This document shows positions 15,173 through 23,621 of a stretch of DNA of 64,000 bases, piece by piece. The notes beneath the pieces were generated by a model, which had not been told where the DNA came from, searched no databases, and saw only the letters and a list, made by a program, of their open reading frames with translations. Numbering within the stretch: position 1 is the first letter of the stretch; each line of letters opens with the position of its first letter. The stretch covers positions 248,001 to 312,000 of the forward strand of contig CAJUTK010000002.1 in assembly GCA_910589375.1 (NCBI GenBank), read 5' to 3'. This DNA is from an uncultured Bacilli bacterium. GTDB taxonomy: Bacteria; Bacillota_I; Bacilli_A; RF39; UBA660. The translations under genes were made by a program, and so were the position numbers.

Positions 15173-16280
15173 ATATTGGTATTATGGCTTTAGTGGGAAA
15201 AAATTTTATGGGGATTACATAGAAATAGCAGTTGATATATTGTCTTCTGGGGGAATAAAAGGAAAACCATTCGTTCATTTATATAGTGGGGGAGCTGGGT
15301 TTCATGAATATATAGATGGCTGTTGTTGTTTTATTATTTCTGATGAAGTATCATCTAAGAAATCAATGCGTTTAAAAAAATTTTTGGGGTTTGAAGTAGG
15401 ACCAGATGAAGAAGAATGGAAAGTAAGAGGAAAAATACCGTTATCTTTTATTAAAGGTATTGGACTGCCTATGGAACAGTTTAGGATATTTAATTGGCAA
15501 TCTAATGCTTATTTTTATAAAAAAGTACAGGAACTACTTGCATTAGCGCAAACATTGCACTTAGATATTATTGATACTAGTATGAGAAATTACTCATCTA
15601 AATATGAATCAGAAAAAGAGTTTTCAACAAATAGGCTTTTTGACCCCTCTTTAAATCGAGTGGTGAATGGAACTTATGCTAGTACGTATTTTTATCATGG
15701 AATTAGGACAGATGTTAATCGTCTTTTACAAATACTCATATCAGGTGGAATAAAAAGTAAACGTTTACTCGGACTAAGTGGTTTTGGGTATAATGGTGAA
15801 GATTATGTAAGTATTTGTAAAAAATATCCTACCAGAGAATATAAAGAATACGGAGAACGAACCGACGCTTTTTATACTTACACTTTTAATTCTTTTTGTC
15901 TTATCATTTCAGATGATATACCAGCTTTTAAGTTGGGCCTCGATGATGTTGGATTTAATTCTTTAGATAATGGAGTCTTAGGTGTTAGGGTAAGCGATAT
16001 GTTTGATGAATGGCAAGTAAAAGATCAAATACCTTTATCGTCTATTATTGGTATTGGCATTCCCATAAAAGGTTTAAAACATATGATGGGAAGAAGCACA
16101 AAAGAAGAGTTTGAAACTCTTCGGGAAGTGTTAATGATTGCTCATGCCTTAGGCCTAGATATAGTAGATAGCAGCAATCCAAAATTTGTAGAACAATATG
16201 AGCGAAAGAAACTTGCGAGCCCTAATCAAATTTATCAGGAAAAAGTAATTCTATATACTAATCTTAGAAAAAAGGAATAG
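15165..16280 (+). CDS. Array units 7+8 fused: degenerate unit joined to an intact unit
   Basis: A 371-residue protein from GTG 15165, chosen because it lies in the standard 8-bp overlap. Residues 1-170 are a degenerate unit: YHG is YYG (MSKYWYYG), about 25 residues containing the DYVSVC block are missing, and DEWQV reads EEEWKV. Residues about 172-371 are an intact unit (YFYHG, EDYVSICKK, SDMFDEWQVKDQIPLS). At the fusion point (15676-15690) the sequence reads ATGCTAGTACGTAT where other units have ATGAGTAAGTAT; a CT insertion merges the two frames exactly and a separate A-to-C change makes Lys into Thr. A base-call error cannot be excluded. It is the last array gene. Confidence 0.72.
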   Translation: MSKYWYYGFSGKKFYGDYIEIAVDILSSGGIKGKPFVHLYSGGAGFHEYIDGCCCFIISDEVSSKKSMRLKKFLGFEVGPDEEEWKVRGKIPLSFIKGIGLPMEQFRIFNWQSNAYFYKKVQELLALAQTLHLDIIDTSMRNYSSKYESEKEFSTNRLFDPSLNRVVNGTYASTYFYHGIRTDVNRLLQILISGGIKSKRLLGLSGFGYNGEDYVSICKKYPTREYKEYGERTDAFYTYTFNSFCLIISDDIPAFKLGLDDVGFNSLDNGVLGVRVSDMFDEWQVKDQIPLSSIIGIGIPIKGLKHMMGRSTKEEFETLREVLMIAHALGLDIVDSSNPKFVEQYERKKLASPNQIYQEKVILYTNLRKKE

Positions 16281-16329
16281 TAATAAAGGAAAAACTATAG
16301 TATAATTGAATAGTTATGGAAGTGATGAT

Positions 16330-17442
16330 ATGAAAATTCAGTATGAATTATTAAAAAATGATAAGAAGGCTAGAAGAGGAATCTTACACACGAATTACGG
16401 ATCTTATGATACTCCAATGTTTATGCCAGTTGGAACACAAGCCACTGTAAAAACATTAAGCCCTGAAGAATTATTAGAAATGAATAGTGCTGTTATTTTA
16501 TCTAATACTTATCATTTATGGTTAAGACCAGGGGAAGATGTAGTAGCACATGCTGGAGGATTACATAAATTTATGAATTATCCTGGACCAATTCTCACCG
16601 ATTGTGGTGGCTTTCAAGTATTTTCTTTGATTAAGAATAAAAAGAAAGATATTATGGAAGAAGGAGTTCGTTTTAAGAGTCATTTAGATGGTAGAAATCT
16701 TTTTTTAACTCCTGAACTTTCTATTCAAATTCAAAATAAATTAGATAGTGATATTGCGATGAGTTTTGACGAATGTATTCCTTACCCTGCTACTTATGAA
16801 TATGCGAAGGCAAGTACAGAGAGAACTCTTAGATGGGCAGTTCGTGGGAAAAATGTTCATAGTAATGAGAATCAATCTTTATTTGGAATAGTCCAAGGTG
16901 GGGCCTATAAAGACTTAAGAGAATATAGTGCAAAGGAAACTGTTAAAATTGGCTTTGATGGCTATTCTATTGGCGGCACTAGTGTAGGAGAAGATAAACC
17001 TACAATGTATCAGATGATAGAGGATGCGATTCGTTATCTTCCAGAGGATAAACCTCGTTACTTAATGGGGGTTGGAGACCCTATTGATTTATTAGAAGGT
17101 GTAGAGCGCGGTGTAGATATGTTTGATTGTGTTTTACCAACTCGTATTGCTCGTCATGGGAATGCATTTACTCGTACTGGAAAAATGAATATAAAAAATG
17201 CAAAATATAAAGAAGATTTTACACCTATTGAAGATACTTGTGATTGTTATGCGTGTAAACATTATACGAAAGCTTATATTAGACATTTAATTACAGCAGA
17301 TGAAACGTTTGGAGCAAGACTTTTATCTATCCATAATATTCGTTTTTTAATTCGTATGATGGAAGAAATTCGTATTTCGATTGAAAATGAGAGTTTTCTA
17401 GAGTATAAAGAGTCTTTTTTGAAAAAATATTTAGGGGAATAA
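16330..17442 (+). CDS. tgt: tRNA-guanine transglycosylase
   Basis: Exchanges the wobble guanine of GUN-anticodon tRNAs for the queuosine precursor. The TIM-barrel signature residues are present: DCGGFQVFS with the catalytic Asp near residue 90, GIVQGG, GGTSVGE, and FDCVLPTR with the nucleophile Asp. The zinc site is CDCYACKHYTKAYIRHL. At 370 residues the length is normal. ATG 16330 is used rather than TTG 16306 because GGAAG (16318-16322) lies inside the longer form and is correctly spaced for the ATG. TATAAT at 16301-16306 is a likely -10. The phosphoesterase gene starts one base after the stop. Confidence 0.96.
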   Translation: MKIQYELLKNDKKARRGILHTNYGSYDTPMFMPVGTQATVKTLSPEELLEMNSAVILSNTYHLWLRPGEDVVAHAGGLHKFMNYPGPILTDCGGFQVFSLIKNKKKDIMEEGVRFKSHLDGRNLFLTPELSIQIQNKLDSDIAMSFDECIPYPATYEYAKASTERTLRWAVRGKNVHSNENQSLFGIVQGGAYKDLREYSAKETVKIGFDGYSIGGTSVGEDKPTMYQMIEDAIRYLPEDKPRYLMGVGDPIDLLEGVERGVDMFDCVLPTRIARHGNAFTRTGKMNIKNAKYKEDFTPIEDTCDCYACKHYTKAYIRHLITADETFGARLLSIHNIRFLIRMMEEIRISIENESFLEYKESFLKKYLGE

Positions 17443-17443
17443 T

Positions 17444-18280
17444 ATGAAGCGAATGTTTAAAAGTGAATACTTTGTTCAAACAGATGGAGAAAACAAGAAA
17501 ATTCTTTTGCTTTCTGATATTCATTATTGCAATGAGAAAGAAAAAAAATATTTACAAGAGGTATTAGAAGATGCATCAACTATGGAATATGATTACTTAT
17601 GTATTTCTGGTGATCTTCTTGATAAAGGAAAAGTAGAAGATGTTTCTTGGCTTTTAAATTGGCTTACTGCTCTTGGAAAATTATCGAAAGTAATCATTGG
17701 CATTGGAAATCATGAACAAGCTAGTGATGCTAAGAAGCATGAATATGCATTTGATAAAGCGTTATATAACAAAATAAAAAAAATTAAAAATGTGAGAGTG
17801 TTAGATAATGAAGCTTATGTAGATGGAAATATCCGTTTCATAGGAATTACACTTCCATTAGATTATTACTATAAATATAAAGAGAGTAGGTCCTATTTTA
17901 TAAAGTATATTAATCATACATTTCCTACTCCTTATAAAGGAAAGTATAATATTTTATTATGTCATACTCCAATTCCTTTTTTTAATTCTGCTATTACTAG
18001 CCAAATCCCGTTATTTTCTAATATATCATTAGTTTTGTGTGGACATATGCATGGAGGATTGCTACCTAGATGCTTATGGAGAATAGGAAGGGGGAGAGGA
18101 ATCATAGGGCCTTTTCATAGAATATTGCCAAGTGGTTCTTACGGTAAGTTTTATTGTGGAAAGAGTCTAGTGATTGTCTCTTCTGGTATTACTAAAATTT
18201 CTCAAGTTCATTTTCTTTCTTTTTTTAATTTTTTATTTAGAAGAGAAATGACCATGATTTCTTTGCAATCAAAAAAATAG
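17444..18280 (+). CDS. Calcineurin-like metallophosphoesterase
   Basis: A 278-residue protein of the YaeI-like metallophosphoesterase group. The di-metal motifs appear in order: LLSDIHY (DxH), SGDLLDKG (GDxxD), GIGNHE (GNHE), LLCHTPI and LCGHMHGG (GHxH). There is no clear signal peptide; a hydrophobic patch near the C-terminus (VHFLSFFNFLF) could contact the membrane. The substrate is unknown: members of this group act on phosphodiesters or phospholipid-type pyrophosphates. It directly follows tgt and ends at a terminator shared with the convergent membrane gene. Confidence 0.85.
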   Translation: MKRMFKSEYFVQTDGENKKILLLSDIHYCNEKEKKYLQEVLEDASTMEYDYLCISGDLLDKGKVEDVSWLLNWLTALGKLSKVIIGIGNHEQASDAKKHEYAFDKALYNKIKKIKNVRVLDNEAYVDGNIRFIGITLPLDYYYKYKESRSYFIKYINHTFPTPYKGKYNILLCHTPIPFFNSAITSQIPLFSNISLVLCGHMHGGLLPRCLWRIGRGRGIIGPFHRILPSGSYGKFYCGKSLVIVSSGITKISQVHFLSFFNFLFRREMTMISLQSKK

Positions 18281-18298
18281 GTTTTCCTATTTTTTTTC
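18271..18298. terminator. Bidirectional terminator
   Basis: AAAAAAATAGG and CCTATTTTTTT flank a TTTT loop. It serves the phosphoesterase gene (+) and the convergent membrane protein gene (-). Confidence 0.8.
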
Positions 18299-18655
18299 TT
18301 CTCTTTTAGATACTCCTAGAATACCCCCACATAGGGAAATAAATATTAATAAAACATAATAGATAAGATTTTTTAATTTAAACATCTGATAAAATCCATA
18401 GTTGAAGATGAAAAGTATAAAAACTAGAATAGCACCTATCTTTAGTCCTTCTAAAAATCCTTTGTTAGTTCCTTCTTTCCCTTGCTTAAATGCCCCAATA
18501 AAGAAACTTAAAAAGACTATTATAAATTTGAGTATAGAAAGCGTATTCCCATTTAGTATGTTTAAAAAACTAAATAGACTACATAGAAATATTCCTATTA
18601 TTAAAAATAGAAAGGAAATCCCCAAGTTCTTTCCTAATATTTTCCATATTTGCAT
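18287..18655 (-). CDS. TIGR04086-like small membrane protein
   Basis: A 122-residue protein of four hydrophobic helices with a short Lys/Glu tail. The arrangement, including the conserved-looking FIGAFKQGKEGTNKGFLEGLKIGAIL segment between helices two and three, fits the TIGR04086/DUF3792 family common in Firmicutes, whose function is unknown. The ATG at 18655 is preferred to GTG at 18664 because the sequence TAGGTGA, which would be the ribosome-binding site, contains that GTG. It stands alone on the minus strand. Confidence 0.7.
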   Translation of the reverse strand: MQIWKILGKNLGISFLFLIIGIFLCSLFSFLNILNGNTLSILKFIIVFLSFFIGAFKQGKEGTNKGFLEGLKIGAILVFILFIFNYGFYQMFKLKNLIYYVLLIFISLCGGILGVSKREEKK

Positions 18656-18777
18656 GATAATCACCTAGTACATTTTATGAGCTATCCTTAGAAATATCAC
18701 CAAATATTGATTTTGTAATAATTGAATGAGAAAAGATATAAAATATAGGGAATTACTGTTATGCAGAAAGGAAATGT

Positions 18778-19110
18778 ATGAATCAAAATGAAAAGCAATG
18801 TAGTTTACAGGAAAAAAAAGTTTTTGTAATAGAGATGACAATTTTAGGATTCATTTTTATCATTTTAATTTCTTTATTGGTGTGCGTAGTAACTTTGCCC
18901 AAGTATACAGTTACTTTTCATTCAATGGGAGGAAACTTTATTGCTTCTGAAAGAATTTATACTCAAAGAAGAGTAAAGAAGCCTAAGAATCCTATTAGAA
19001 AAGGATACACTTTTGTTGGGTGGTTTTATAAAGGAGAACCTTTTGATTTTCACTTACCAATAGAAAGGGATATGGTTTTAGAGGCGCGTTGGAGTAAAAT
19101 AGGAATATAA
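18778..19110 (+). CDS. Membrane-anchored InlB-B repeat protein
   Basis: A 110-residue protein with a cytosolic charged start, one membrane helix (about residues 20-42, MTILGFIFIILISLLVCVVTL) and a single extracellular Listeria-Bacteroides (InlB-B/Flg_new) repeat: YTVTFHSMGGNFIASE... then KPKNPIRKGYTFVGWFYKGEPFDFHLPIERDMVLEARW. The repeat is known as a small beta-grasp-like surface module. AGGAAA precedes the ATG. It is followed by a strong promoter for the next gene, so it appears to be its own unit. A role in the cell envelope is inferred only from topology. Confidence 0.75.
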   Translation: MNQNEKQCSLQEKKVFVIEMTILGFIFIILISLLVCVVTLPKYTVTFHSMGGNFIASERIYTQRRVKKPKNPIRKGYTFVGWFYKGEPFDFHLPIERDMVLEARWSKIGI

Positions 19111-19189
19111 AAAACTTTTGCTGATAAAATGGAGTTAAAAGAAAGCATTTTCTAAGGAAAAAGAAGAAATATAAATTATAGGATATATA

Positions 19190-19218
19190 TTGACGAAAAT
19201 TAGTATTTTTGATAAAAT
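19190..19218 (+). promoter_or_regulatory. Promoter of the BIG2/surface protein operon
   Basis: TTGACG (19190-19195), exactly 17 bases, TAAAAT (19213-19218). The surrounding sequence closely resembles the promoter at 23525-23553 upstream of the paralogous surface gene. The leader to the ATG at 19305 is about 80 bases and contains no clear hairpin. Confidence 0.75.
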
Positions 19219-19304
19219 TAATGTGTCACGGTACGGAGGTGTTTAGTTGGTTAAGTGTGATAGCATAACTGTTAATGATGTTAAAAAAATGAAAGGAAGG
19301 TAGT

Positions 19305-21221
19305 ATGGAAGATAAGAAAAGAAAAGATGTCGATTTAGACGAAGTAGAAGATCTTGAAGAAGACATTGATTTTGATGAAATCGACGAAATCGATGATGAT
19401 GAAGAAATAGAAGATACAAAACGTCGTAAAGATGATGAAGATGATTTTGACGATGATGAAGTAGATGAAGTCGATGATACAGAAGAAAGTCTAGAAGAAG
19501 ACGATGATGAAGATTTTGATGAGGATTTTGAAGATGAGGACGAAGAAGACTTAGATGATGAAGATGATGATGAATCAGAAAAATCAGATAAAGAAAAAGC
19601 TGTTTCCAAAGATTCAAAGGAGAAAAAGTCAAAAGATAGTGATAGAGATGAGCTTTTAGAAGATGAGGGAGAATCTTTTGGAGCAAAAATTGTTATAGCA
19701 ATTGTAATTATTGCAATTATCATTATTTTATTATTAAAAGCCTGTGGAGGTAAGAAGGAACAATATAAAGTTACTTTTGACACAAAAGGTGGAACTGCAG
19801 TTGAATCTTTAATGGTAGATAAAGATGGTACCTTTACAGAACCAAAAGCTCCAACTAAAGAAGGTTATACTTTCGCTGGATGGTATTATAATGATGAATT
19901 ATATGATTTTGATACAAAGGTAACAGGAAATATTAAGTTGGAAGCAAGATGGAATAAGGCAGATGATACGAGTGTTACAGGCGTAACATTGAATGAAACT
20001 GCTTTATCGCTAAAACCTGGTTCAACAGCAACGTTAGTTGCAACAGTAAGCCCAGAAAGCGCAAAAGATAAATCATTAACATGGTCAAGTAGTGACGAAA
20101 GTATTGTAACAGTAGATGAGAATGGTAAAGTAAAGGCCATCAAAGAAGGAAAAGCTACTATTACAGTAACTACAAAAGATGGTAATCATAAAGCAACTGT
20201 AACAATTACAGTATCTAAAGAAGATATTAAGGTTACAGGAGTAAGCTTTAGCAATACCACACTTAATTTAGCAACTGGTTCAAGTATGACTTTGAAACCA
20301 ACAATAAGTCCAAGTGACGCTACTAATAAGGGATTAACATGGAAAAGTAGTGATTCTTCTATCGTATCAGTAAGTGATAAAGGTGTAATCACTGGTAGAA
20401 AAGAAGGAAAAGCTACAATTACTGTAACTACAAAAGATGGTGGCTATACTGCTACTATCACAGTAACAGTTAAAGATGAACCTGTAACTGGTGTTAAAAT
20501 TCAAGGTAATAGTTCTATGGTAATTAATGGAAAACAAACATTAAAAGCTGTTATTTCTCCAAGTAATGCAACTAATAAAGGGGTAACATGGGAAAGTAGT
20601 GATCCATCTATTGCAACTGTTGACTCAAAAGGTAATGTAGTTGCTAAGGCAAAGGGAACTGTTACTATTACAGTAACTACAAAAGATGGTAATCATAAAG
20701 CAACTTTAAATATCAATGTAAAAGAACAACTTGTTACAAAGATTACTATTAGTGGTAGTAAAAAAGTAAATGTTGGAAAAACTATTACTTTAAAAGCAAC
20801 AGTAAGCCCAAGTAATGCAACTAATAAAGGGGTAACATGGTCAAGTAGCGATGAATCTATTGCTACGGTTGATGCAAATGGTAAGGTAACTGGTAAAAAA
20901 GCAGGTAAAGTTACTATTAAAGCAACAGCTAAAGATGGAAGTAAGGTTTCTAAAACTTATACAATTGAGGTTGTTGAGGAAAAAGTAACTTATACAATAA
21001 CATTGAAAGAAGTACCAGATCCACTAGGTTCAATCACTCAATACACTTATGTAGTAAAGGCAAATGGAAAAACAACTGAAGATTACTTATACTTTAATAT
21101 TGGTGGATTAAATGTATGGCCAGACTCTGGAACAGTAGCGGCAAAATATGCTGGTTCTAAAGAAGCGACAATATATTTAGAAGGAAAACAAGTAAAAGCT
21201 ACCGTAACAATTGCTAAGTAG
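19305..21221 (+). CDS. BIG2-repeat surface protein with acidic cytosolic tail
   Basis: A 638-residue single-pass protein. Residues 1-125 are extremely acidic, dominated by Asp and Glu, with a short Lys/Ser stretch at 92-113. One membrane helix spans 128-144 (IVIAIVIIAIIIILLLK), so the acidic tail should be cytosolic. Outside are one InlB-B repeat (about 153-213), then four BIG2 Ig-like domains, each with the pattern VTGVxL...LKPGSTxTLxATVSPxxATNKxxTWSSSDxSIxTVDxxGKVxAxKxGKATITVTTKDG, and a C-terminal domain of about 80 residues. No LPXTG motif is visible. The next secreted protein starts 14 bases later, so they form an operon. Confidence 0.85.
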   Translation: MEDKKRKDVDLDEVEDLEEDIDFDEIDEIDDDEEIEDTKRRKDDEDDFDDDEVDEVDDTEESLEEDDDEDFDEDFEDEDEEDLDDEDDDESEKSDKEKAVSKDSKEKKSKDSDRDELLEDEGESFGAKIVIAIVIIAIIIILLLKACGGKKEQYKVTFDTKGGTAVESLMVDKDGTFTEPKAPTKEGYTFAGWYYNDELYDFDTKVTGNIKLEARWNKADDTSVTGVTLNETALSLKPGSTATLVATVSPESAKDKSLTWSSSDESIVTVDENGKVKAIKEGKATITVTTKDGNHKATVTITVSKEDIKVTGVSFSNTTLNLATGSSMTLKPTISPSDATNKGLTWKSSDSSIVSVSDKGVITGRKEGKATITVTTKDGGYTATITVTVKDEPVTGVKIQGNSSMVINGKQTLKAVISPSNATNKGVTWESSDPSIATVDSKGNVVAKAKGTVTITVTTKDGNHKATLNINVKEQLVTKITISGSKKVNVGKTITLKATVSPSNATNKGVTWSSSDESIATVDANGKVTGKKAGKVTIKATAKDGSKVSKTYTIEVVEEKVTYTITLKEVPDPLGSITQYTYVVKANGKTTEDYLYFNIGGLNVWPDSGTVAAKYAGSKEATIYLEGKQVKATVTIAK

Positions 21222-21235
21222 AAAGGGAATAAAAA

Positions 21236-23446
21236 ATGATAAAGAAATATAGTAAGTTATTTGTTTTATTCTTATGTGCTTTCTTTGTCGGAATCACTCC
21301 AAGCTTTGCTAGAGAGATGACATTGGATGAATTAGAAGAAGAGCTAAAAGAAATTAGCCCAAGAGCTTCTTATATTTATGTAATAGGAGAATACGCTTTT
21401 TCTTCTACTCATACATTTACAAGAGAAGATAGTATGCTAGCAGCTCGTTCTATTTCTGTAGTAGATAAAGATGGAAAAACAAATGAAGACCCTATTTATG
21501 ATGAAATGACTGCATTTCATTATGACCGTACAGTAGGTGCTGATGGAAGACCAAATGGACTTAAATATACAACAAATTTATTTGGTAAAACAAAAGCACC
21601 AGAGAAACTAAACATTAAATATATTGATTATAAGTATATTCCAGAAGTTTCAAACGCAGAAGTTAATCCAGCAGATGAAAGTGCTTATAATGAATTAGGA
21701 ATTAATTTTAGAAATGATTCTAAAATAACAGCAAAGAATGAAAAAAGAAATGTTCTTTTAAAAGGAGTAATATCTCCAAATGATACAATTGATGAAACTA
21801 TATTCTCAAAAGAAGAATTAACTGGTTTCTATTATGCTTTTACTGTTGATGGATTAACTGATGAATCTGTTGTAACTGTAGAAAGTATCAAAAAGAATGT
21901 TTTTACAAAAGATGATTTTAAAAATGGAAGATTAGTTGTATTAACTCCTTTAGAAAAAGGAAGAGATAGTGTTAAAGTAACTGTTGACTTAGATGGTGAT
22001 AAGACAACTTATGGAAATACTGTTTATACAATTGATTATAGCGAGTTAGTATTTGAAGGTGCAACTACTTCATTATTAACGGAAAATGATGAAATTTACA
22101 ATGTTGCAACTGTTAAAGATTTCTTAACTAAGATTAAGTTTGACTTTTCAAAAACGGCAAATTTAAAATTAGAAAATGGAAAATTAACAGGAGCAATTTC
22201 ATATAATGGTGAAATTGGTAAGGAATTTAGTAGTAATCTAAAGGACATTACAGGATATTACTTTACTTATGTATTAACTCTTGACGGAGAGTTGACTGAT
22301 GAAAGTATTATTACAATTCCTGGTGATGGCGGAAGAAAAGTAGTAAGAAAGGAAAATTTTGACTCAGGTAATAGTATTGCTATTACAACGTCTATTAATC
22401 CATTAAATCCTGATAAAGTAATTGAAATTGTAGTAGATTTAGATGGTGATGGTGATAAGTATTCACCTAGAACTTATACAATTGATTATAGTGGTGTAGA
22501 CTTTGAGAAAATTAATGTTTCTAGTGAAGATGATTTCTTAGCTGCTATGAAGTTAACAGATGATTTAGTTTTAAATGCTAATGTTGAATTAACAAATCAA
22601 TTAGTATTACCTGCAGATTCTACTTTATCTATTGATTTAAATGGAAAAGAATTAACTGTTAATTCACAAATTTTATCAAGTGGTGATTTAACAATTTCTA
22701 ATGGTAAGATAATTGCTAATAAAGATGCTATTAAGGCAGAAGAAGGAAGTCTTACATTAAATGATGTGGAAGTACTTGCTAATGATTATGGTATTAGAGC
22801 TAGTAACGGTGCTGATGTTACTATAACAGGTGGAAAAGTTGTTTCAACTAATTCTACAGGTATAGCACTTTTCACTGATGCAGTGGCAGAATTAGATGGT
22901 GTTACTGTTGAAGGAAAAATAGGTGGTATTGGTGCTAATGCAACTAAACCATTTGAGAGATTAGAGGTAAAAAATAGTACAATAAAGAGTACTGGAGAAC
23001 CTGCTATTTTCTTCCCAGGAAGTAGTATTTCAGGAAAAACTCCAGAATTAATCATTGATAATTCTGAATTAGAGGGAATTTCTGGAATTGATGCAAGATC
23101 TGGAGAAATCTCAATTAGCAATTCTACTATTACAGCCTTAGGTACTGATAGTGATTGGGAATATGTAAAAAATCATGATACTGCATCAGGAACTACTGAT
23201 GGGGCAGCAGCATTATATTTACATTCACAATCACCATATGGAACTACAGGATTATTATCTGTTGATATCATTAATACAACTTTAGTAAATAAAAATAATA
23301 CAAAGGGTGTTATTCGTATTTATGAGCATGGTGCAGTTGGTGTATCAAATGTTGTTGTAACTTCTGATGTATTTTATCAAATTACAGAGGAACTTAGAGA
23401 TGATTCAAAGGTGACTGTAACAGTAAATATGCCTTCAGAAAATTAA
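21236..23446 (+). CDS. Secreted repeat protein with C-terminal beta-helix-like region
   Basis: A 736-residue exported protein with a signal peptide (MIKKYSKLFVLFLCAFFVGITPSFA, cleavage near residue 25). The N-terminal domain TLDELEEELKEISPRASYIYVIGEYAFSSTH is nearly identical to that of the gene at 23622. Two copies follow of a module ending in IEIVVDLDGDG...RTYTIDYSGVDFE. Residues about 420-736 have short regular strand-turn repeats (LTISNGKIIANKDAI, VTITGGKVVSTNSTGIAL), as in right-handed beta-helix proteins. No sorting motif or membrane anchor is seen. A surface or extracellular matrix role is likely; no enzyme motif is recognised. Confidence 0.75.
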   Translation: MIKKYSKLFVLFLCAFFVGITPSFAREMTLDELEEELKEISPRASYIYVIGEYAFSSTHTFTREDSMLAARSISVVDKDGKTNEDPIYDEMTAFHYDRTVGADGRPNGLKYTTNLFGKTKAPEKLNIKYIDYKYIPEVSNAEVNPADESAYNELGINFRNDSKITAKNEKRNVLLKGVISPNDTIDETIFSKEELTGFYYAFTVDGLTDESVVTVESIKKNVFTKDDFKNGRLVVLTPLEKGRDSVKVTVDLDGDKTTYGNTVYTIDYSELVFEGATTSLLTENDEIYNVATVKDFLTKIKFDFSKTANLKLENGKLTGAISYNGEIGKEFSSNLKDITGYYFTYVLTLDGELTDESIITIPGDGGRKVVRKENFDSGNSIAITTSINPLNPDKVIEIVVDLDGDGDKYSPRTYTIDYSGVDFEKINVSSEDDFLAAMKLTDDLVLNANVELTNQLVLPADSTLSIDLNGKELTVNSQILSSGDLTISNGKIIANKDAIKAEEGSLTLNDVEVLANDYGIRASNGADVTITGGKVVSTNSTGIALFTDAVAELDGVTVEGKIGGIGANATKPFERLEVKNSTIKSTGEPAIFFPGSSISGKTPELIIDNSELEGISGIDARSGEISISNSTITALGTDSDWEYVKNHDTASGTTDGAAALYLHSQSPYGTTGLLSVDIINTTLVNKNNTKGVIRIYEHGAVGVSNVVVTSDVFYQITEELRDDSKVTVTVNMPSEN

Positions 23447-23453
23447 AAAAATA

Positions 23454-23479
23454 AAAGGGATTCACGGGAGTCCCTTTTT
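23454..23479 (+). terminator. Terminator of the surface operon
   Basis: AAAAGGGA and TCCCTTTT pair around a ten-base loop, followed by a T run just after the first secreted repeat-protein gene. Confidence 0.75.
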
Positions 23480-23524
23480 GTGTGAATTTTTGATTATAAA
23501 ATGCTGAAACCAAGGTATTATATA

Positions 23525-23553
23525 TTGACGAAATTTCATATTTTAGATATAAT
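23525..23553 (+). promoter_or_regulatory. Promoter of the second secreted repeat protein
   Basis: TTGACG (23525-23530), 17 bases, TATAAT (23548-23553). The sequence TATATTGACGAAA and the stretch up to the -10 resemble the promoter at 19190. A 10-bp palindrome TACGTACGTA lies a few bases past the -10, near the expected transcription start. Confidence 0.78.
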
Positions 23554-23621
23554 TAATACGTACGTAATAGTATGAAATGAATGATATTTTATCATAGAAA
23601 GAATGATAGGGAGGAATAATA

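Larger units (their letters stand above)
11496..16280 (+). repeat. Tandem array of eight paralogous ~200-residue domains in seven ORFs
   Basis: Eight copies of one domain lie head to tail with no intergenic DNA. Conserved blocks in order are Y-[YFW]-Y-H-G at the N-terminus, ILxxGGxKC, NGxDYVSVCKK, AFYxYVQxxFCFIIS, SDMFDEWQVxxxIPLSxIIGIGIP, LGLDIVD and FVEEYE. Every ORF junction is the same 8-bp overlap (RTGAGTAR), so the unit was duplicated together with its coupled start. The block order with conserved His, Tyr and Glu resembles the H-Y-E layout of ADP-ribosyltransferase-type folds; this is inference. No transposase or inverted repeats flank the array. Confidence 0.85.

Noticed and set aside
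11496..16280. Array as a prophage or integrated element
   Set aside because: No integrase, transposase, tRNA site or direct-repeat ends; base composition and start signals look like the neighbouring genes.
19226..19783. Long Ser-rich open frame on the minus strand opposite the acidic tail
   Set aside because: It is the mirror of GAT/GAA codons, has no ribosome-binding site and low-complexity composition; the + strand gene has a promoter, start signal and domains.
19970..20990. DNA repeats in the BIG2 region as a possible mobile or CRISPR-like array
   Set aside because: They follow codon structure of repeated Ig-like domains, with divergent bases between units and no spacer pattern.
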